DNA from: Novosphingobium malaysiense
Lineage (GTDB): Bacteria; Pseudomonadota; Alphaproteobacteria; Sphingomonadales; Sphingomonadaceae
NCBI RefSeq assembly: GCF_000802225.1
Contig: NZ_JTDI01000004.1
Location: 1 to 64,000, forward strand
DNA: 64,000 bases
Direction of reading: 5' to 3'
Shown one piece after another: positions 30,396 to 41,049 of this stretch (position 1 is the stretch's first letter; the number at the start of each line of letters is the position of its first letter). The notes under the pieces are model-generated. The model was not told where the DNA came from. It ran no database searches and worked only from the letters and a program-made list of their open reading frames with translations. Position numbers and translations under genes: made by a program.

Positions 30396-31232
30396 TTACC
30401 TCTTCTTCTTGGCGTGGCGCGAACGGATGATCATCTTGTCCGTCTGCTTGTTGTTGCGAGTGCGGGCACCCTTGGTCGGCTTGCCCCACGGGGTAACCGG
30501 ATGACGGCCGCCCGAAGTGCGGCCTTCACCACCACCGTGCGGGTGGTCGACCGGGTTCTTGGCCACGCCGCGCGTCAGCGGGCGACGGCCCATCCAGCGC
30601 TTGCGACCGGCCTTGGCGAGGGTCTGGTTCTGGTTGTCGGGGTTCGACACCGCACCGACCGTGCCCATGCAGTCGCCACGCAGGTAGCGCTGCTCGCCCG
30701 AGTTCAGGCGAACGATGACCATGCCGCGGTCACGACCGACGACCTGCACGTAAGTGCCCGCCGAACGCGCGATCTGACCGCCCTTGCCCGGCTTCATCTC
30801 CACGTTGTGGCAGATGGTACCGACCGGCATCTGCGACAGAAGCATGGCATTGCCCGGCTTCGTGTCGGCCTTCTCGGCAGCGATGACGACATCGCCAACG
30901 GCCAGACGCTGCGGAGCAATGATGTAGGCCTGTTCACCGTCGGTGTACTTCACCAGAGCGATGAACGCCGTGCGGTTGGGATCGTATTCGATCCGCTCGA
31001 CGGTGGCTTCCATGTCCCACTTGCGACGCTTGAAGTCGATGTAGCGGTACTTCTGCTTGTGACCACCGGCGATGCCACGCGACGTGACATGACCCTTGTT
31101 GTTGCGGCCACCGGTCTTGCGCTTGCCTTCGGTCAGAGCCTTGACAGGCTTGCCCTTCCACAGCGCCGACTTGTCGACGAGGACCAGGCCGCGACGGGCG
31201 GGGCTGGTCGGGTTGTAGTTCTTGAGTGCCAT
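30396..31232 (-). CDS. rplB: 50S ribosomal protein L2
   Basis: 278 residues. The start [20 protein letters not shown], the peptidyl-transferase-side motif [20 protein letters not shown] with its conserved His, and the terminal KKKR are present. L2 is needed for subunit joining. It lies 4 bases after rplW. Confidence 0.99.
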   Translation of the reverse strand: MALKNYNPTSPARRGLVLVDKSALWKGKPVKALTEGKRKTGGRNNKGHVTSRGIAGGHKQKYRYIDFKRRKWDMEATVERIEYDPNRTAFIALVKYTDGEQAYIIAPQRLAVGDVVIAAEKADTKPGNAMLLSQMPVGTICHNVEMKPGKGGQIARSAGTYVQVVGRDRGMVIVRLNSGEQRYLRGDCMGTVGAVSNPDNQNQTLAKAGRKRWMGRRPLTRGVAKNPVDHPHGGGEGRTSGGRHPVTPWGKPTKGARTRNNKQTDKMIIRSRHAKKKR

Positions 31233-31236
31233 CGGA

Positions 31237-31554
31237 TCAGCCCTGTACGCCTTCGGTGATGTCGATCGGCTGCTCGCCTTCGGCCAGCGTCACGATCGCC
31301 TTTTTCACGTCGCTGCGACGGTAAGCCTTACCGCGCCAGCGCTTGGTCTTGCCCTTGGTGACCAGCGTGTTGACGCTCTTGACCTTGCGGTCGAACAGCG
31401 CCTCGACGGCAGCCTTGATTTCGGGCTTGGTCGCCGTGTCGGCAACCTTGAAGACGACAGCGTTGTTCTCGGAGACGAGCGTCGACTTCTCGGTGATGTG
31501 CGGCGACAGGATCACGTCGTAGTGACGGATATCCACTTCCTTGGTCTTAGCCAT
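31237..31554 (-). CDS. rplW: 50S ribosomal protein L23
   Basis: 105 residues. Recognised by [40 protein letters not shown] and [20 protein letters not shown]. It is the trigger factor and SRP docking site at the tunnel exit. Its first 8 bases overlap the end of rplD. Confidence 0.98.
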   Translation of the reverse strand: MAKTKEVDIRHYDVILSPHITEKSTLVSENNAVVFKVADTATKPEIKAAVEALFDRKVKSVNTLVTKGKTKRWRGKAYRRSDVKKAIVTLAEGEQPIDITEGVQG

Positions 31555-32173
31555 TGAAACGCGCCTCCAGCTTTTCGACCGCGGCGCGCGTCAGCACCAG
31601 CGTATCATGCTTCAGGATGTCGTACACGTTGGCGCCCTGAGCCGGGAGCACGTTGACGCCGACGATGTTGCGAGCTGCACGAGCAAAGTTGTCGTTCACC
31701 GCTTCGCCGTCGATCACGAGCACCTTCTTGCCGAAGCCCGCCTTGGCGAGCTGACCGGCGAGCGCCTTGGTCTTGCCGTCCGCACCGTCGAGCGAGTCGA
31801 CGACGATCAGGCCGTTCTGGGCCTTCGAGGACAGGGCCATCTTCAGGCCGAGAGCGCGCAGCTTCTTGTTCAGCGACTGGCTGAACTCGCGGCGACGGGC
31901 GCCGTGAGCCTTACCACCACCGATGAAGACCGGAGCCGCACGGTCACCGTGACGAGCCGTGCCGCCGCCCTTCTGACGACCCCACTTCTTGCCGGTGCGC
32001 GCTACGTCCGAACGCTCGCGAGTTGCGCGGGCGATGCCGCGGCGGTTCTCGAGCTGCCAGGTGACGACGCGATGGAGGATGTCCGCGCGCGGCTCGAGGC
32101 CGAACACGTCATCCGACAGTTCGATGTCGCCCTTGCCGGCCGAACCGTCGATATTGAGGACCTTAACCTTCAC
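31547..32173 (-). CDS. rplD: 50S ribosomal protein L4
   Basis: 208 residues. The globular N-terminus ([20 protein letters not shown]) is followed by the tunnel loop ([20 protein letters not shown]). In E. coli L4 represses its own operon at the S10 leader; here any such site could be in the structured spacer before rplC or before rpsJ. It follows rplC by 3 bases. Confidence 0.98.
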   Translation of the reverse strand: MKVKVLNIDGSAGKGDIELSDDVFGLEPRADILHRVVTWQLENRRGIARATRERSDVARTGKKWGRQKGGGTARHGDRAAPVFIGGGKAHGARRREFSQSLNKKLRALGLKMALSSKAQNGLIVVDSLDGADGKTKALAGQLAKAGFGKKVLVIDGEAVNDNFARAARNIVGVNVLPAQGANVYDILKHDTLVLTRAAVEKLEARFNG

Positions 32174-32176
32174 GAC

Positions 32177-32935
32177 TTAGCCCTCCTGGCCTTCGGTCGC
32201 TTCCGGCGCCGCGGTGTCTTCCGCAGGCGTGTCGGCAGCGGCCGTGTCATTGCTGTTGGCGGCCTGCTTCAGGCCGGCGGGGTACGGAGCCTCGGCGTGA
32301 CGGGAAACCTTCACGGCATCCGAAACGGTGAGCCAGGCATTCTTCGCGCCCGGGACCGAGCCCTTGACGAAGATCAGACCACGCTCGTCGTCGACGCGGA
32401 CGACTTCGAGGTTCTGCTGCGTACGCTGACGGTCGCCCATGTGGCCGGCCATCTTCTTGTTCTTGAAGACCTTGCCCGGATCCTGGCGGTTACCCGTCGA
32501 ACCGTGCGAACGGTGCGAGAGCGAAACGCCGTGGGTGGCGCGCAGGCCGCCGAAGCCCCAACGCTTCATGGCACCCTGGAAGCCCTTGCCCTGCGTGTGG
32601 CCGGCAACGTCGACGAGCTGGCCGGGCACGAAGTGCGAGGCAGCAATGGTCGAACCGACGTCGAGCAGCGCGTCGTCGGCGACACGGAACTCGGCGACAC
32701 GGGCCTTGAGGGGAACTTCAGCCTTGGCGAAATGCTCGCGCTGCGGCTTGGCAACATTCTTCTGCTTGGCTTCGCCGGCACCGAGCTGAACCGCGACATA
32801 CCCGTCGCGGTCGGCGGTGCGGACAGAAACCACCTGGCAGTCTTCCAAAGCCAGGACAGTGACGGGCACGTGGCGACCGTCCTCCTGGAACAGGCGGGTC
32901 ATCCCGACTTTCTTTGCGATCACGCCGGTACGCAT
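32177..32935 (-). CDS. rplC: 50S ribosomal protein L3 with acidic C-terminal tail
   Basis: 252 residues against 209 in E. coli. The core has [20 protein letters not shown], the peptidyl-transferase-centre loop [20 protein letters not shown] and [20 protein letters not shown] with the conserved Gln. The last ~35 residues (from [16 protein letters not shown] on) are Ala/Thr/Glu-rich and probably disordered. It is preceded by a 354-base non-coding spacer, the longest inside the S10 run. Confidence 0.98.
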   Translation of the reverse strand: MRTGVIAKKVGMTRLFQEDGRHVPVTVLALEDCQVVSVRTADRDGYVAVQLGAGEAKQKNVAKPQREHFAKAEVPLKARVAEFRVADDALLDVGSTIAASHFVPGQLVDVAGHTQGKGFQGAMKRWGFGGLRATHGVSLSHRSHGSTGNRQDPGKVFKNKKMAGHMGDRQRTQQNLEVVRVDDERGLIFVKGSVPGAKNAWLTVSDAVKVSRHAEAPYPAGLKQAANSNDTAAADTPAEDTAAPEATEGQEG

Positions 32936-33289
32936 GACCTTTACTCCTTACAGAGGCCTGCCCGGGCCCATCCCGAACAGGCGTGTCCAGCCCAATTTGT
33001 GATGCATGCCCCGTCCGGGCTGGGTGCTCCCTGCAGGCCCTGCACTCAGGGTCGCGGAAGCGAGACGGGGGACGCATTCCCGGTGCTTGGCCCGAAGGCG
33101 GCGCCGGAGGTATCCCTTGTGTCCCCGCTGGTTTCCCGAGGGGGCTCTGTCTCTGCGGGTTTCTCCCCGCAAAGCCGATCTCGAGGATCGACAAGGTTAT
33201 CTGAACCCGAAGGTTCGAATATCGCTCCGGTCGTTTAAGGTCCGATCGGAAAGGACCGCGGGACTGCCGGAAGCAGCCCCTCAGCCGGC
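32936..33289 (-). promoter_or_regulatory. Highly structured rpsJ-rplC spacer (candidate leader or attenuator)
   Basis: No credible coding frame lies in these 354 bases. On the minus strand, in transcription order, there are short stable hairpins: GGTCC/GGACC (33239-33257), a 5-bp stem capped by a UUCG tetraloop (33203-33216), CGATC/GATCG (33176-33190) and a 6-bp UGCGGG/CCCGCA stem (33154-33171). I see no T-run terminator and no promoter of the type found before rpsJ. The spacing inside an otherwise tight operon suggests a regulatory or processing role, for example feedback by L3 or L4. Confidence 0.4.
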
Positions 33290-33601
33290 TCAGGCCAGCT
33301 TGATCTCGACGTTCACGCCAGCAGCCAGATCGAGCTTCATGAGCGCATCGACAGTTGCAGCGTTCGGCTGCACGATGTCGAGCAGACGCTTGTAGGTGCG
33401 AACCTCGAACTGCTCACGCGACTTCTTGTCGATGTGCGGGCCGCGGTTCACGGTGAACTTCTCGATCTTCGTCGGCAGCGGAATGGGGCCCCGAATGAGC
33501 GCGCCGGTGCGGCGAGCCGTGTCAGCGATTTCGCCAGTGGCCTGGTCGAGTACGCGGTGGTCAAACGCCTTCAGGCGAATGCGGATGTTCTGAGCTTCCA
33601 T
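33290..33601 (-). CDS. rpsJ: 30S ribosomal protein S10
   Basis: 103 residues, as in E. coli. [20 protein letters not shown] opens the chain and [20 protein letters not shown] is the conserved centre. S10 is also the transcription antitermination factor NusE. It is the first ribosomal gene of the S10 group, with its own promoter about 55 bases upstream. Confidence 0.98.
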   Translation of the reverse strand: MEAQNIRIRLKAFDHRVLDQATGEIADTARRTGALIRGPIPLPTKIEKFTVNRGPHIDKKSREQFEVRTYKRLLDIVQPNAATVDALMKLDLAAGVNVEIKLA

Positions 33602-33660
33602 TACCTACTACCGATGAGAAAGAGCCAAAGGGCTTGCGCCCCGATCAATTCGAAGCGCGC

Positions 33661-33689
33661 CCCTACACCGCGATCAGGATTCGTGCAAG
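33661..33689 (-). promoter_or_regulatory. Promoter for the S10 operon
   Basis: On the minus strand TTGCAC (33689-33684) and TAGGGG (33666-33661) are separated by 17 bases and followed by CGCGC. The rpsJ ATG is about 60 bases downstream. The strong terminator after tuf and the small HNH gene in between make an independent promoter here expected. The remaining 33602-33857 sequence is non-coding leader and spacer. Confidence 0.65.
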
Positions 33690-33857
33690 GCCTGAGTGCG
33701 GGAAAAATTTCGGAATTCTGCGGGGTCCCGCCCCCCGCGCCACCGCGCGCAAGGAAATGATTCCGGTTCGCGGTTTGGCGCACGATTCTGAAGCCACCTA
33801 TCTGCCCGGCAAGCCTCCGGCGTGGCTCCGCCCACCGGGCCTGCGCAAGTGCGCGAT

Positions 33858-34208
33858 CTACCTTTGTTTCTTCTTGCCCAGCGCAGCGTTGAAATCGGGA
33901 TCCTTGTTGGCGACCCAGCCCAGGAACTTCTCGATCCGGGGATCGAGCCGCAGGAGATCGACATCCAGCCCGTAGCGCTGCAGCTCCGAGTTCGTGAACG
34001 TGGTGATCAGCATGTTCTGGCAGATCGGATGCATCGGCACCGTATCTCGCCCGCCCCGGCTTCTGGGCACCGGATGGTGCCAGATGACGGTTTCGCCACA
34101 AAGCCTGCCGCAAAGCCAGCAGTCGGGCGGCGGCGCTTCACTCGCCTCGTCCTCGTCGTCCCCGAACAGGTCCTCGCGGGGACCATGTTTTGAATACTTG
34201 CGCGCCAT
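33858..34208 (-). CDS. Small HNH-motif protein
   Basis: 116 residues with a zinc/HNH-type core. CWLCGR (CxxC) near residue 30 is followed by VIWHHPVPRSRGGRDT (the His-His of the beta-beta-metal fold) and by PMHPICQNMLI, carrying the later His and Cys. The N-terminus is acidic (DLFGDDEDEASEAP), and the C-terminus is Lys-rich (LGKKKQR). HNH domains usually cut nucleic acids, and stand-alone small ones are often structure-dependent nucleases. It is neither an intron nor an intein: tuf and rpsJ on each side are intact. The ATG follows GGGGCATGG; the tuf terminator lies 38 bases upstream of the start, so the gene needs its own promoter. None is obvious. Confidence 0.75.
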   Translation of the reverse strand: MARKYSKHGPREDLFGDDEDEASEAPPPDCWLCGRLCGETVIWHHPVPRSRGGRDTVPMHPICQNMLITTFTNSELQRYGLDVDLLRLDPRIEKFLGWVANKDPDFNAALGKKKQR

Positions 34209-34245
34209 GCCCCTCCCCTGCCCCGCAACGTGCCGGACCGCAACG

Positions 34246-34280
34246 AAAAAGCCCGGCCTCCTTGCGGAGACCGGGCCTTT
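34246..34280 (-). terminator. Rho-independent terminator after tuf
   Basis: An 11-bp stem (core GCCCGG with GC-rich flanks, one U-G wobble) closes a GCAA tetraloop and runs into five T on the minus strand. It begins 27 bases past the tuf stop. It ends the str operon before the HNH gene and rpsJ. Confidence 0.93.
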
Positions 34281-34306
34281 ATCTCGGCTATCCGAGGATC
34301 AGCGAA

Positions 34307-35497
34307 TTACTTCGTGATCTTCGAGACAACGCCCGAGCCGACGGTGCGGCCGCCTTCGCGGATAGCGAAGCGCAGACCTTCGTCCATGGCGATCGGGGCG
34401 ATCAGCTTGACCGACAGGGCAACGTTGTCGCCCGGCATGACCATCTCGGTGCCCTCGGGGAGGATCACTTCACCGGTCACGTCGGTGGTGCGGAAGTAGA
34501 ACTGCGGGCGATAGTTGGCGAAGAACGGCGTGTGACGGCCACCTTCGTCCTTCGACAGAACGTAGACCTCGGCGTCGAACTCGGTGTGCGGGGTAACGGT
34601 GCCCGGCTTGGCGAGAACCTGACCACGCTCGACCTCGTCGCGCTTCAGACCACGAACCAGCGCGCCGATGTTGTCGCCGGCTTCACCCTGATCGAGCAGC
34701 TTGCGGAACATTTCGACGCCGGTGACGGTGGTCTTCTGCGTGTCGCGCAGACCAACGACTTCGACTTCCTCGCCGACCTTGATGATGCCGGTCTCGACAC
34801 GGCCGGTCACAACGGTACCGCGGCCCGAGATCGAGAACACGTCTTCCACCGGCATCAGGAACGGCTTGTCGGTCGGACGCGGCGGCTGCGGAATGAATTC
34901 GTCAACGGCCTTCATCAGCTCGATGATCGAGTTCTTGCCGATTTCGTCGTCGCGGCCTTCGAGAGCGGCCAGAGCCGAACCCTTGATGATGGGAATATCG
35001 TCGCCCGGGAACTCGTACGAGGAGAGGAGTTCGCGAACTTCGAGCTCGACGAGCTCGAGGAGTTCCTCGTCATCCACCTGGTCGACCTTGTTCAGGTACA
35101 CCACCAGCGCCGGCACACCGACCTGACGAGCGAGCAGGATGTGCTCGCGGGTCTGCGGCATCGGGCCGTCGGCAGCGTTCACGACGAGGATCGCGCCGTC
35201 CATCTGGGCGGCACCGGTGATCATGTTCTTCACGTAGTCGGCGTGGCCCGGGCAGTCGACGTGCGCGTAGTGGCGCTTGTCGGTCTCGTACTCGACGTGC
35301 GCCGTCGAGATGGTGATGCCGCGCTCGCGCTCTTCCGGAGCCTTGTCGATGTTGGCGAAGTCAACGGCTTCACCGCCGTAGGTTTCCGACATGATCTTGG
35401 TGATGGCAGCCGTCAGGGTGGTCTTGCCGTGGTCGACGTGACCGATGGTGCCAATATTGCAGTGCGGCTTGTTCCGCTCGAATTTTGCCTTCGCCAT
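34307..35497 (-). CDS. tuf: Elongation factor Tu
   Basis: 396 residues. G1 is [10 protein letters not shown], the switch-I area [18 protein letters not shown]3 is [12 protein letters not shown], and G4 is NKVDQVDD. Domains II and III complete the chain ([26 protein letters not shown]). It carries aminoacyl-tRNA to the ribosome. It lies 95 bases after fusA in the str operon order rpsL-rpsG-fusA-tuf, and a strong terminator follows. Whether a second tuf copy exists cannot be seen from this window. Confidence 0.99.
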   Translation of the reverse strand: MAKAKFERNKPHCNIGTIGHVDHGKTTLTAAITKIMSETYGGEAVDFANIDKAPEERERGITISTAHVEYETDKRHYAHVDCPGHADYVKNMITGAAQMDGAILVVNAADGPMPQTREHILLARQVGVPALVVYLNKVDQVDDEELLELVELEVRELLSSYEFPGDDIPIIKGSALAALEGRDDEIGKNSIIELMKAVDEFIPQPPRPTDKPFLMPVEDVFSISGRGTVVTGRVETGIIKVGEEVEVVGLRDTQKTTVTGVEMFRKLLDQGEAGDNIGALVRGLKRDEVERGQVLAKPGTVTPHTEFDAEVYVLSKDEGGRHTPFFANYRPQFYFRTTDVTGEVILPEGTEMVMPGDNVALSVKLIAPIAMDEGLRFAIREGGRTVGSGVVSKITK

Positions 35498-35592
35498 CTT
35501 TCAAACCTTCTTTCGTCTTTAAATTGAATCTGCGGGTATCAAGGCGGCCCCCGCGGAATCAGCAGGCGCCGCCCCTAGAACCATTCTTGCCC

Positions 35593-37686
<2,094 letters not shown>

Positions 37687-37799
37687 GGTGAAAATCCTTA
37701 GCAGGAGTTTGGGAGGAAGCGGCCCTCAGATAGGCCCCTGCCCCCTGAATTGAAAGTGTGACGCCCGCATGACGTTGCCAGCGGGCGGCACGGTGCGTC

Positions 37800-38270
37800 T
37801 TACCAGCGGTAGTGCGAGAAGGCGCGGTTGGCGTCTGCCATGCGGTGCGTGTCTTCGCGCTTCTTGACGGCGTTGCCGCGGTTGTTGGCGGCATCCATCA
37901 GTTCGCCCGAGAGCCGGGCCGACATGGTCGTTTCGGGACGGTTGCGCGCGGCGGTGATCAGCCAGCGGATGGCCAGGGCCTGGGCACGCTCGGGGCGAAC
38001 CTCGACAGGGACCTGGTAGGTCGCACCACCGACGCGGCGGCTGCGGACCTCGATCTGCGGCTTCACGTTGTTCAGGGCATCGTGGAACAGCTGGACCGGA
38101 TCGGCCTTGGCGCGCGATTCCATGGTGTCGAGCGCGCCATAGACGATGCGCTCGGCGGCGGACTTCTTGCCGTCGTACATGAGGTTGTTCATGAACTTCG
38201 ACAGGACCAGATCACCGAACTTCGGATCCGGCAGGATTTCCCGCTTCTCGGGACGACGACGACGTGACAT
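37800..38270 (-). CDS. rpsG: 30S ribosomal protein S7
   Basis: 156 residues, the short form. The start [20 protein letters not shown] and the [20 protein letters not shown] loop that contacts E-site tRNA are conserved. In E. coli S7 represses its operon from the rpsL-rpsG spacer; here that spacer carries a long inverted repeat instead of a recognisable S7 site. fusA follows after 113 bases. Confidence 0.98.
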   Translation of the reverse strand: MSRRRRPEKREILPDPKFGDLVLSKFMNNLMYDGKKSAAERIVYGALDTMESRAKADPVQLFHDALNNVKPQIEVRSRRVGGATYQVPVEVRPERAQALAIRWLITAARNRPETTMSARLSGELMDAANNRGNAVKKREDTHRMADANRAFSHYRW

Positions 38271-38313
38271 TTGATAACTCCAAAATGTCCGGAGCGTAGC
38301 GGAGGTCTTTAGA

Positions 38314-38423
38314 CGTCATCCCAGCGAAGGCGGGGATCGTTGGCCTCCAGGCCGCTCGGTAAATGTGTATTCCTTCGACGTTCTGCGAGGCGGCTTGCGA
38401 CCCCAGCCTTCGCTGGGATGACG
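38314..38423. repeat. Long inverted repeat between rpsL and rpsG
   Basis: The left arm (38314-38335) and right arm (38401-38423) are near-perfect reverse complements of about 22 bases, sharing the core GTCATCCCAGCGAAGGC; the right arm has one extra base. They enclose about 65 bases with no coding sense. The right arm ends 26 bases beyond the rpsL stop. From memory, sequences with this GTCATCCCAGCG core are a common dispersed intergenic repeat in sphingomonads, so this may be a small mobile or REP-like element inside the str operon. I saw no second copy in the window. Confidence 0.75.
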
Positions 38424-38448
38424 CCCCTCGGCAAGACGCCCTTGCGGC

Positions 38449-38820
38449 TTACTTCGGACGCTTGGCGCCGTACTTCGAGCGGGACTGCTTGCGGTCCTTC
38501 ACGCCCTGCGTGTCGAGCACGCCGCGCAGGATGTGGTAGCGCACGCCGGGAAGGTCGCGCACACGGCCGCCGCGGATCAGGACCACCGAGTGCTCCTGCA
38601 GGTTGTGGCCTTCGCCCGGGATGTAGGAGATGACTTCGCGGCTGTTGGTCAGGCGCACCTTGGCGACCTTGCGAAGAGCCGAGTTCGGCTTCTTCGGGGT
38701 CGTGGTGTAGACACGGGTGCAGACGCCGCGCTTCTGCGGGTTCTGCTCCATCGCCGGGACCTTCGACTTGGCCTTCTGCGGCTCGCGGCCCTTGCGGACC
38801 AGCTGGTTGATAGTGGGCAT
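38449..38820 (-). CDS. rpsL: 30S ribosomal protein S12, native Arg at the streptomycin position
   Basis: 123 residues. [20 protein letters not shown] holds Lys43, and the second decoding loop reads GGRVRDLPG. Position 88 is Arg (codon CGC), where E. coli and most bacteria have Lys. In E. coli a Lys-to-Arg change here gives streptomycin resistance, so this protein may be naturally insensitive. S12 monitors codon-anticodon pairing. It opens the str operon; the structured gap before it is described separately. Confidence 0.98.
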   Translation of the reverse strand: MPTINQLVRKGREPQKAKSKVPAMEQNPQKRGVCTRVYTTTPKKPNSALRKVAKVRLTNSREVISYIPGEGHNLQEHSVVLIRGGRVRDLPGVRYHILRGVLDTQGVKDRKQSRSKYGAKRPK

Positions 38821-39237
38821 CTATACTCTTCTTTCAAAATGGGAGTGCGATGGATCCGGCCCGTACCGTGGGCGAAACCGCAAGCCACGGGACGGACCCG
38901 TCGCACCCCGGGTCTGGGGCCCGGCGCTTGCAGCAGGGAAGAGTAGAGCACAGTCACGCCAAACCGATGCATCGCGGCAGCTTCGTGTTTCCGGCATCGC
39001 CGGATTTCCGAAACCTCGATCGCGATATCGGTTCGCGTGAGCCGAAAACACTCCACCCGGCCTGAAGCACCGGATTACTCTGCCGCCGGTTATCCGGAAA
39101 AGTGGCTTCGCCCGACTGGGAGCAAGACCATCCAGAGTTGGACCAATCAGGCGTTAATGCCCAAAAGACCCCGGAAACGCCGACGCGGCATTGTTCAGCT
39201 CAATAATGTTGCCTCGGGCTCGCCGAGGAGAAGCGCG
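38821..39237 (-). other. Long non-coding leader upstream of rpsL
   Basis: About 400 bases separate the rpsL ATG from the nearest good minus-strand promoter. No frame here looks coding. I see inverted repeats at 39212-39228 (CCTCGG/CCGAGG), at 39070-39097 (CCGGAT/ATCCGG) and GC-rich pairs in 38881-38940. It could be a very long 5' leader for the str operon, or a separate small RNA. No T-run terminator is visible. The plus strand up to 39635 (before the MarR gene) also holds no supported gene. Confidence 0.4.
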
Positions 39238-39266
39238 CGCTTAGGCGATGTTTCGCCCTCGGTCAA
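39238..39266 (-). promoter_or_regulatory. Ribosomal-type promoter far upstream of rpsL
   Basis: On the minus strand TTGACC (39266-39261) and TAAGCG (39243-39238) are 17 bases apart, with a GC-rich discriminator (CGCGC). The -10 and discriminator equal those of the rpsM promoter. The first minus-strand gene downstream is rpsL, about 410 bases away. Confidence 0.55.
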
Positions 39267-39635
39267 GCACGGAAAGGTGTACTCCGTCTGCAGCGCAGGA
39301 ACGCACGGCAGAATCAGGAATTAAGAATAACGCACAAGGAAACCCACGCTTTGCTCCGAACAGCCAAGCGGTAAGAAGTGCGCATATAAGCAAAGCCTGA
39401 AACAAGGCTTTACGACCGGCCACAATGTGACGCTAACTTCTTAATAAAAGTCAGCACCCGCCTGCAAAACTTAGGCATTTCAAGATTTTCATCCGGTTGA
39501 CTTTCGTGAAACTCAAGGCAACCTTGCTATCGTTCATCGGCGGCGAACTAGGGTCAGTTCGGCTGCCAGGGAGAGACAGAGTTAAAGACGATGAACTCAG
39601 TCGCGGAATAAAACTCAGGCGGGAATTGCAAGACC

Positions 39636-40217
39636 ATGCCGACCAGAAGAATGAAAATGCTTGCCGACGAACTGAACGAGCTCATCATGCAAATCGAAGC
39701 CCGCGGGATTTCGATCGAAGATGCCGACGAAACCAGCCAGACACCAACGATAGAAGACTGGATGGATACGGTTTCGGAAGCCTATAACCTGCGCCGACAC
39801 AGGGAAAAGGTTTTCCAGACCGCTCAGCTTTTCGGGGAGCCGACGTGGGACATTCTTCTCGACCTGTTCATGGCCGAGTTGAAAAACATCAAGATGCAGA
39901 CAACCAGCGTCTGTATCGGCGCCCAGGTTCCGCAGACGACCGCGTTGCGCTGGATTGCATTACTGGAACGCGAAGAACTCGTCAGAAGGTACCGCGACAG
40001 TCAGGATTCCAGACGCGTCTATATCCAACTGACGGATGCGGCGCTGAGGAAAATGGTGCAGATCTTTTACGACAGGTGCTTCATCATCATGCACAAGAAG
40101 AAGCACCAACCGCCCACACTGAGCCAATTGAAGCCAGGTTCGCACGAATACGACGAGACTCGCGAAGCCATTCTCGGCGAAACGATTTCGCAGATCAGAC
40201 TGCGGACATCTTCCTAG
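39636..40217 (+). CDS. MarR-type winged-helix regulator
   Basis: 193 residues. The winged-helix core spans about 55-150: WDILLDLFMAELKNIKMQTT, then the recognition region GAQVPQTTALRWIALLEREE and the wing RYRDSQDSRRVYIQLTDAA. The last 40 residues are Lys/His-rich and then acidic. The preceding N-terminal helix (LADELNELIMQIEARGISIE) may help dimerise. The ligand is unknown. Start choice is open between ATG 39636 and the Met at residues 6 or 8. A convergent LuxR-type gene ends 35 bases downstream. Confidence 0.78.
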   Translation: MPTRRMKMLADELNELIMQIEARGISIEDADETSQTPTIEDWMDTVSEAYNLRRHREKVFQTAQLFGEPTWDILLDLFMAELKNIKMQTTSVCIGAQVPQTTALRWIALLEREELVRRYRDSQDSRRVYIQLTDAALRKMVQIFYDRCFIIMHKKKHQPPTLSQLKPGSHEYDETREAILGETISQIRLRTSS

Positions 40218-40251
40218 GCAGGCTCACCGGACAGCAAGCCTCCCGAAGTGC

Positions 40252-40848
40252 TCAGATCTCGGCGTAGGCAGCGAGACGAAGCGCCTCGTTGGTCGAGTCC
40301 GTTTCGAGCTTCGCGATCATGTTGGCGCGATGAATTTCGACCGTGCGCGGGCTGATCCCCAACTGCATGCCAATCACCTTGTTGGACATACCTTCGGACA
40401 TGCACTGCAGAACTTCGCGCTCTCGCTTCGTCAACAACACCATCTTCGCACGTGCATTCGCACGCATTCGACCGGTCTCGACGAGCTTCGCGCGCTCCGG
40501 CTGGTTCGAATTGATGACGTTGGCCACGCTCTCGAGGTCAGGAAGGCGGTCGATGTACCCGATCGCACCCTTCAGCATCGCCGACACAATGGAATCCAGC
40601 GAAGCCGTTTCCGAATAAGGGATGATTGGAAACCACATCGCATTGCGGTGCATGAGGTCGAGCAGCTTATCGATGCTGTTGCCGTCGTCATTGATCAGCA
40701 CAACATAGCCATCGCGGCTTGCAGAGATGAATTCCTCAATCTCTTCATAAGGTTCAGCGTGATAGCCACCCGAAAACAGGGCGTTGGTCACCTTGGCCCG
40801 ATTCTGGTAATTGCTCTCGATGACGGCGATGGTGCGGTACTGTTCCAT
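40252..40848 (-). CDS. LuxR/NarL-type response regulator with atypical receiver
   Basis: 198 residues: a receiver-like domain (1-120) and a C-terminal helix-turn-helix (about 134-185, LTKREREVLQCMSEGMSNKV and GISPRTVEIHRANMIAKL). The receiver lacks the usual acidic pair: the loop after strand one reads VIESN, not VDDD. The region of the invariant Lys reads GYIDRLPD. An Asp pair (LINDDGN, about 54-55) is near the phosphorylation position. It may therefore work without classical phosphorylation or respond to another signal. ATG 40848 is chosen because the frame upstream has no receiver features. No kinase gene is next to it. Confidence 0.82.
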   Translation of the reverse strand: MEQYRTIAVIESNYQNRAKVTNALFSGGYHAEPYEEIEEFISASRDGYVVLINDDGNSIDKLLDLMHRNAMWFPIIPYSETASLDSIVSAMLKGAIGYIDRLPDLESVANVINSNQPERAKLVETGRMRANARAKMVLLTKREREVLQCMSEGMSNKVIGMQLGISPRTVEIHRANMIAKLETDSTNEALRLAAYAEI

Positions 40849-41049
40849 GCCGATACAATACGGACGATTGCGGTATGGATTAATCCCTATTTTAATCCAC
40901 AGGCGAAGAATTTCCGTCCAAAACGGAACTATCTTCGAGAATGCGTTGCAAAGCTTTGAATTTTCAGGCGCGCGGGCAGGCGCCGGCACGCGAGACAACG
41001 AGGACGCAGTGCCTCTTGCCGCGTGCGACCTCGCAGGGTCAGTTCGCCG

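Noticed and set aside
39037..39324. A 95-codon frame on the plus strand in the rpsL-MarR gap.
   Set aside because: Basic, low-complexity composition, no ribosome site, no recognisable domain, and it covers a good minus-strand promoter.
40923..40945. GGAAC followed by GTT upstream of the LuxR-type gene on the plus strand.
   Set aside because: The spacing is 15 bases and the direction is away from the LuxR gene; not within the 17-18 seen in the good sites.
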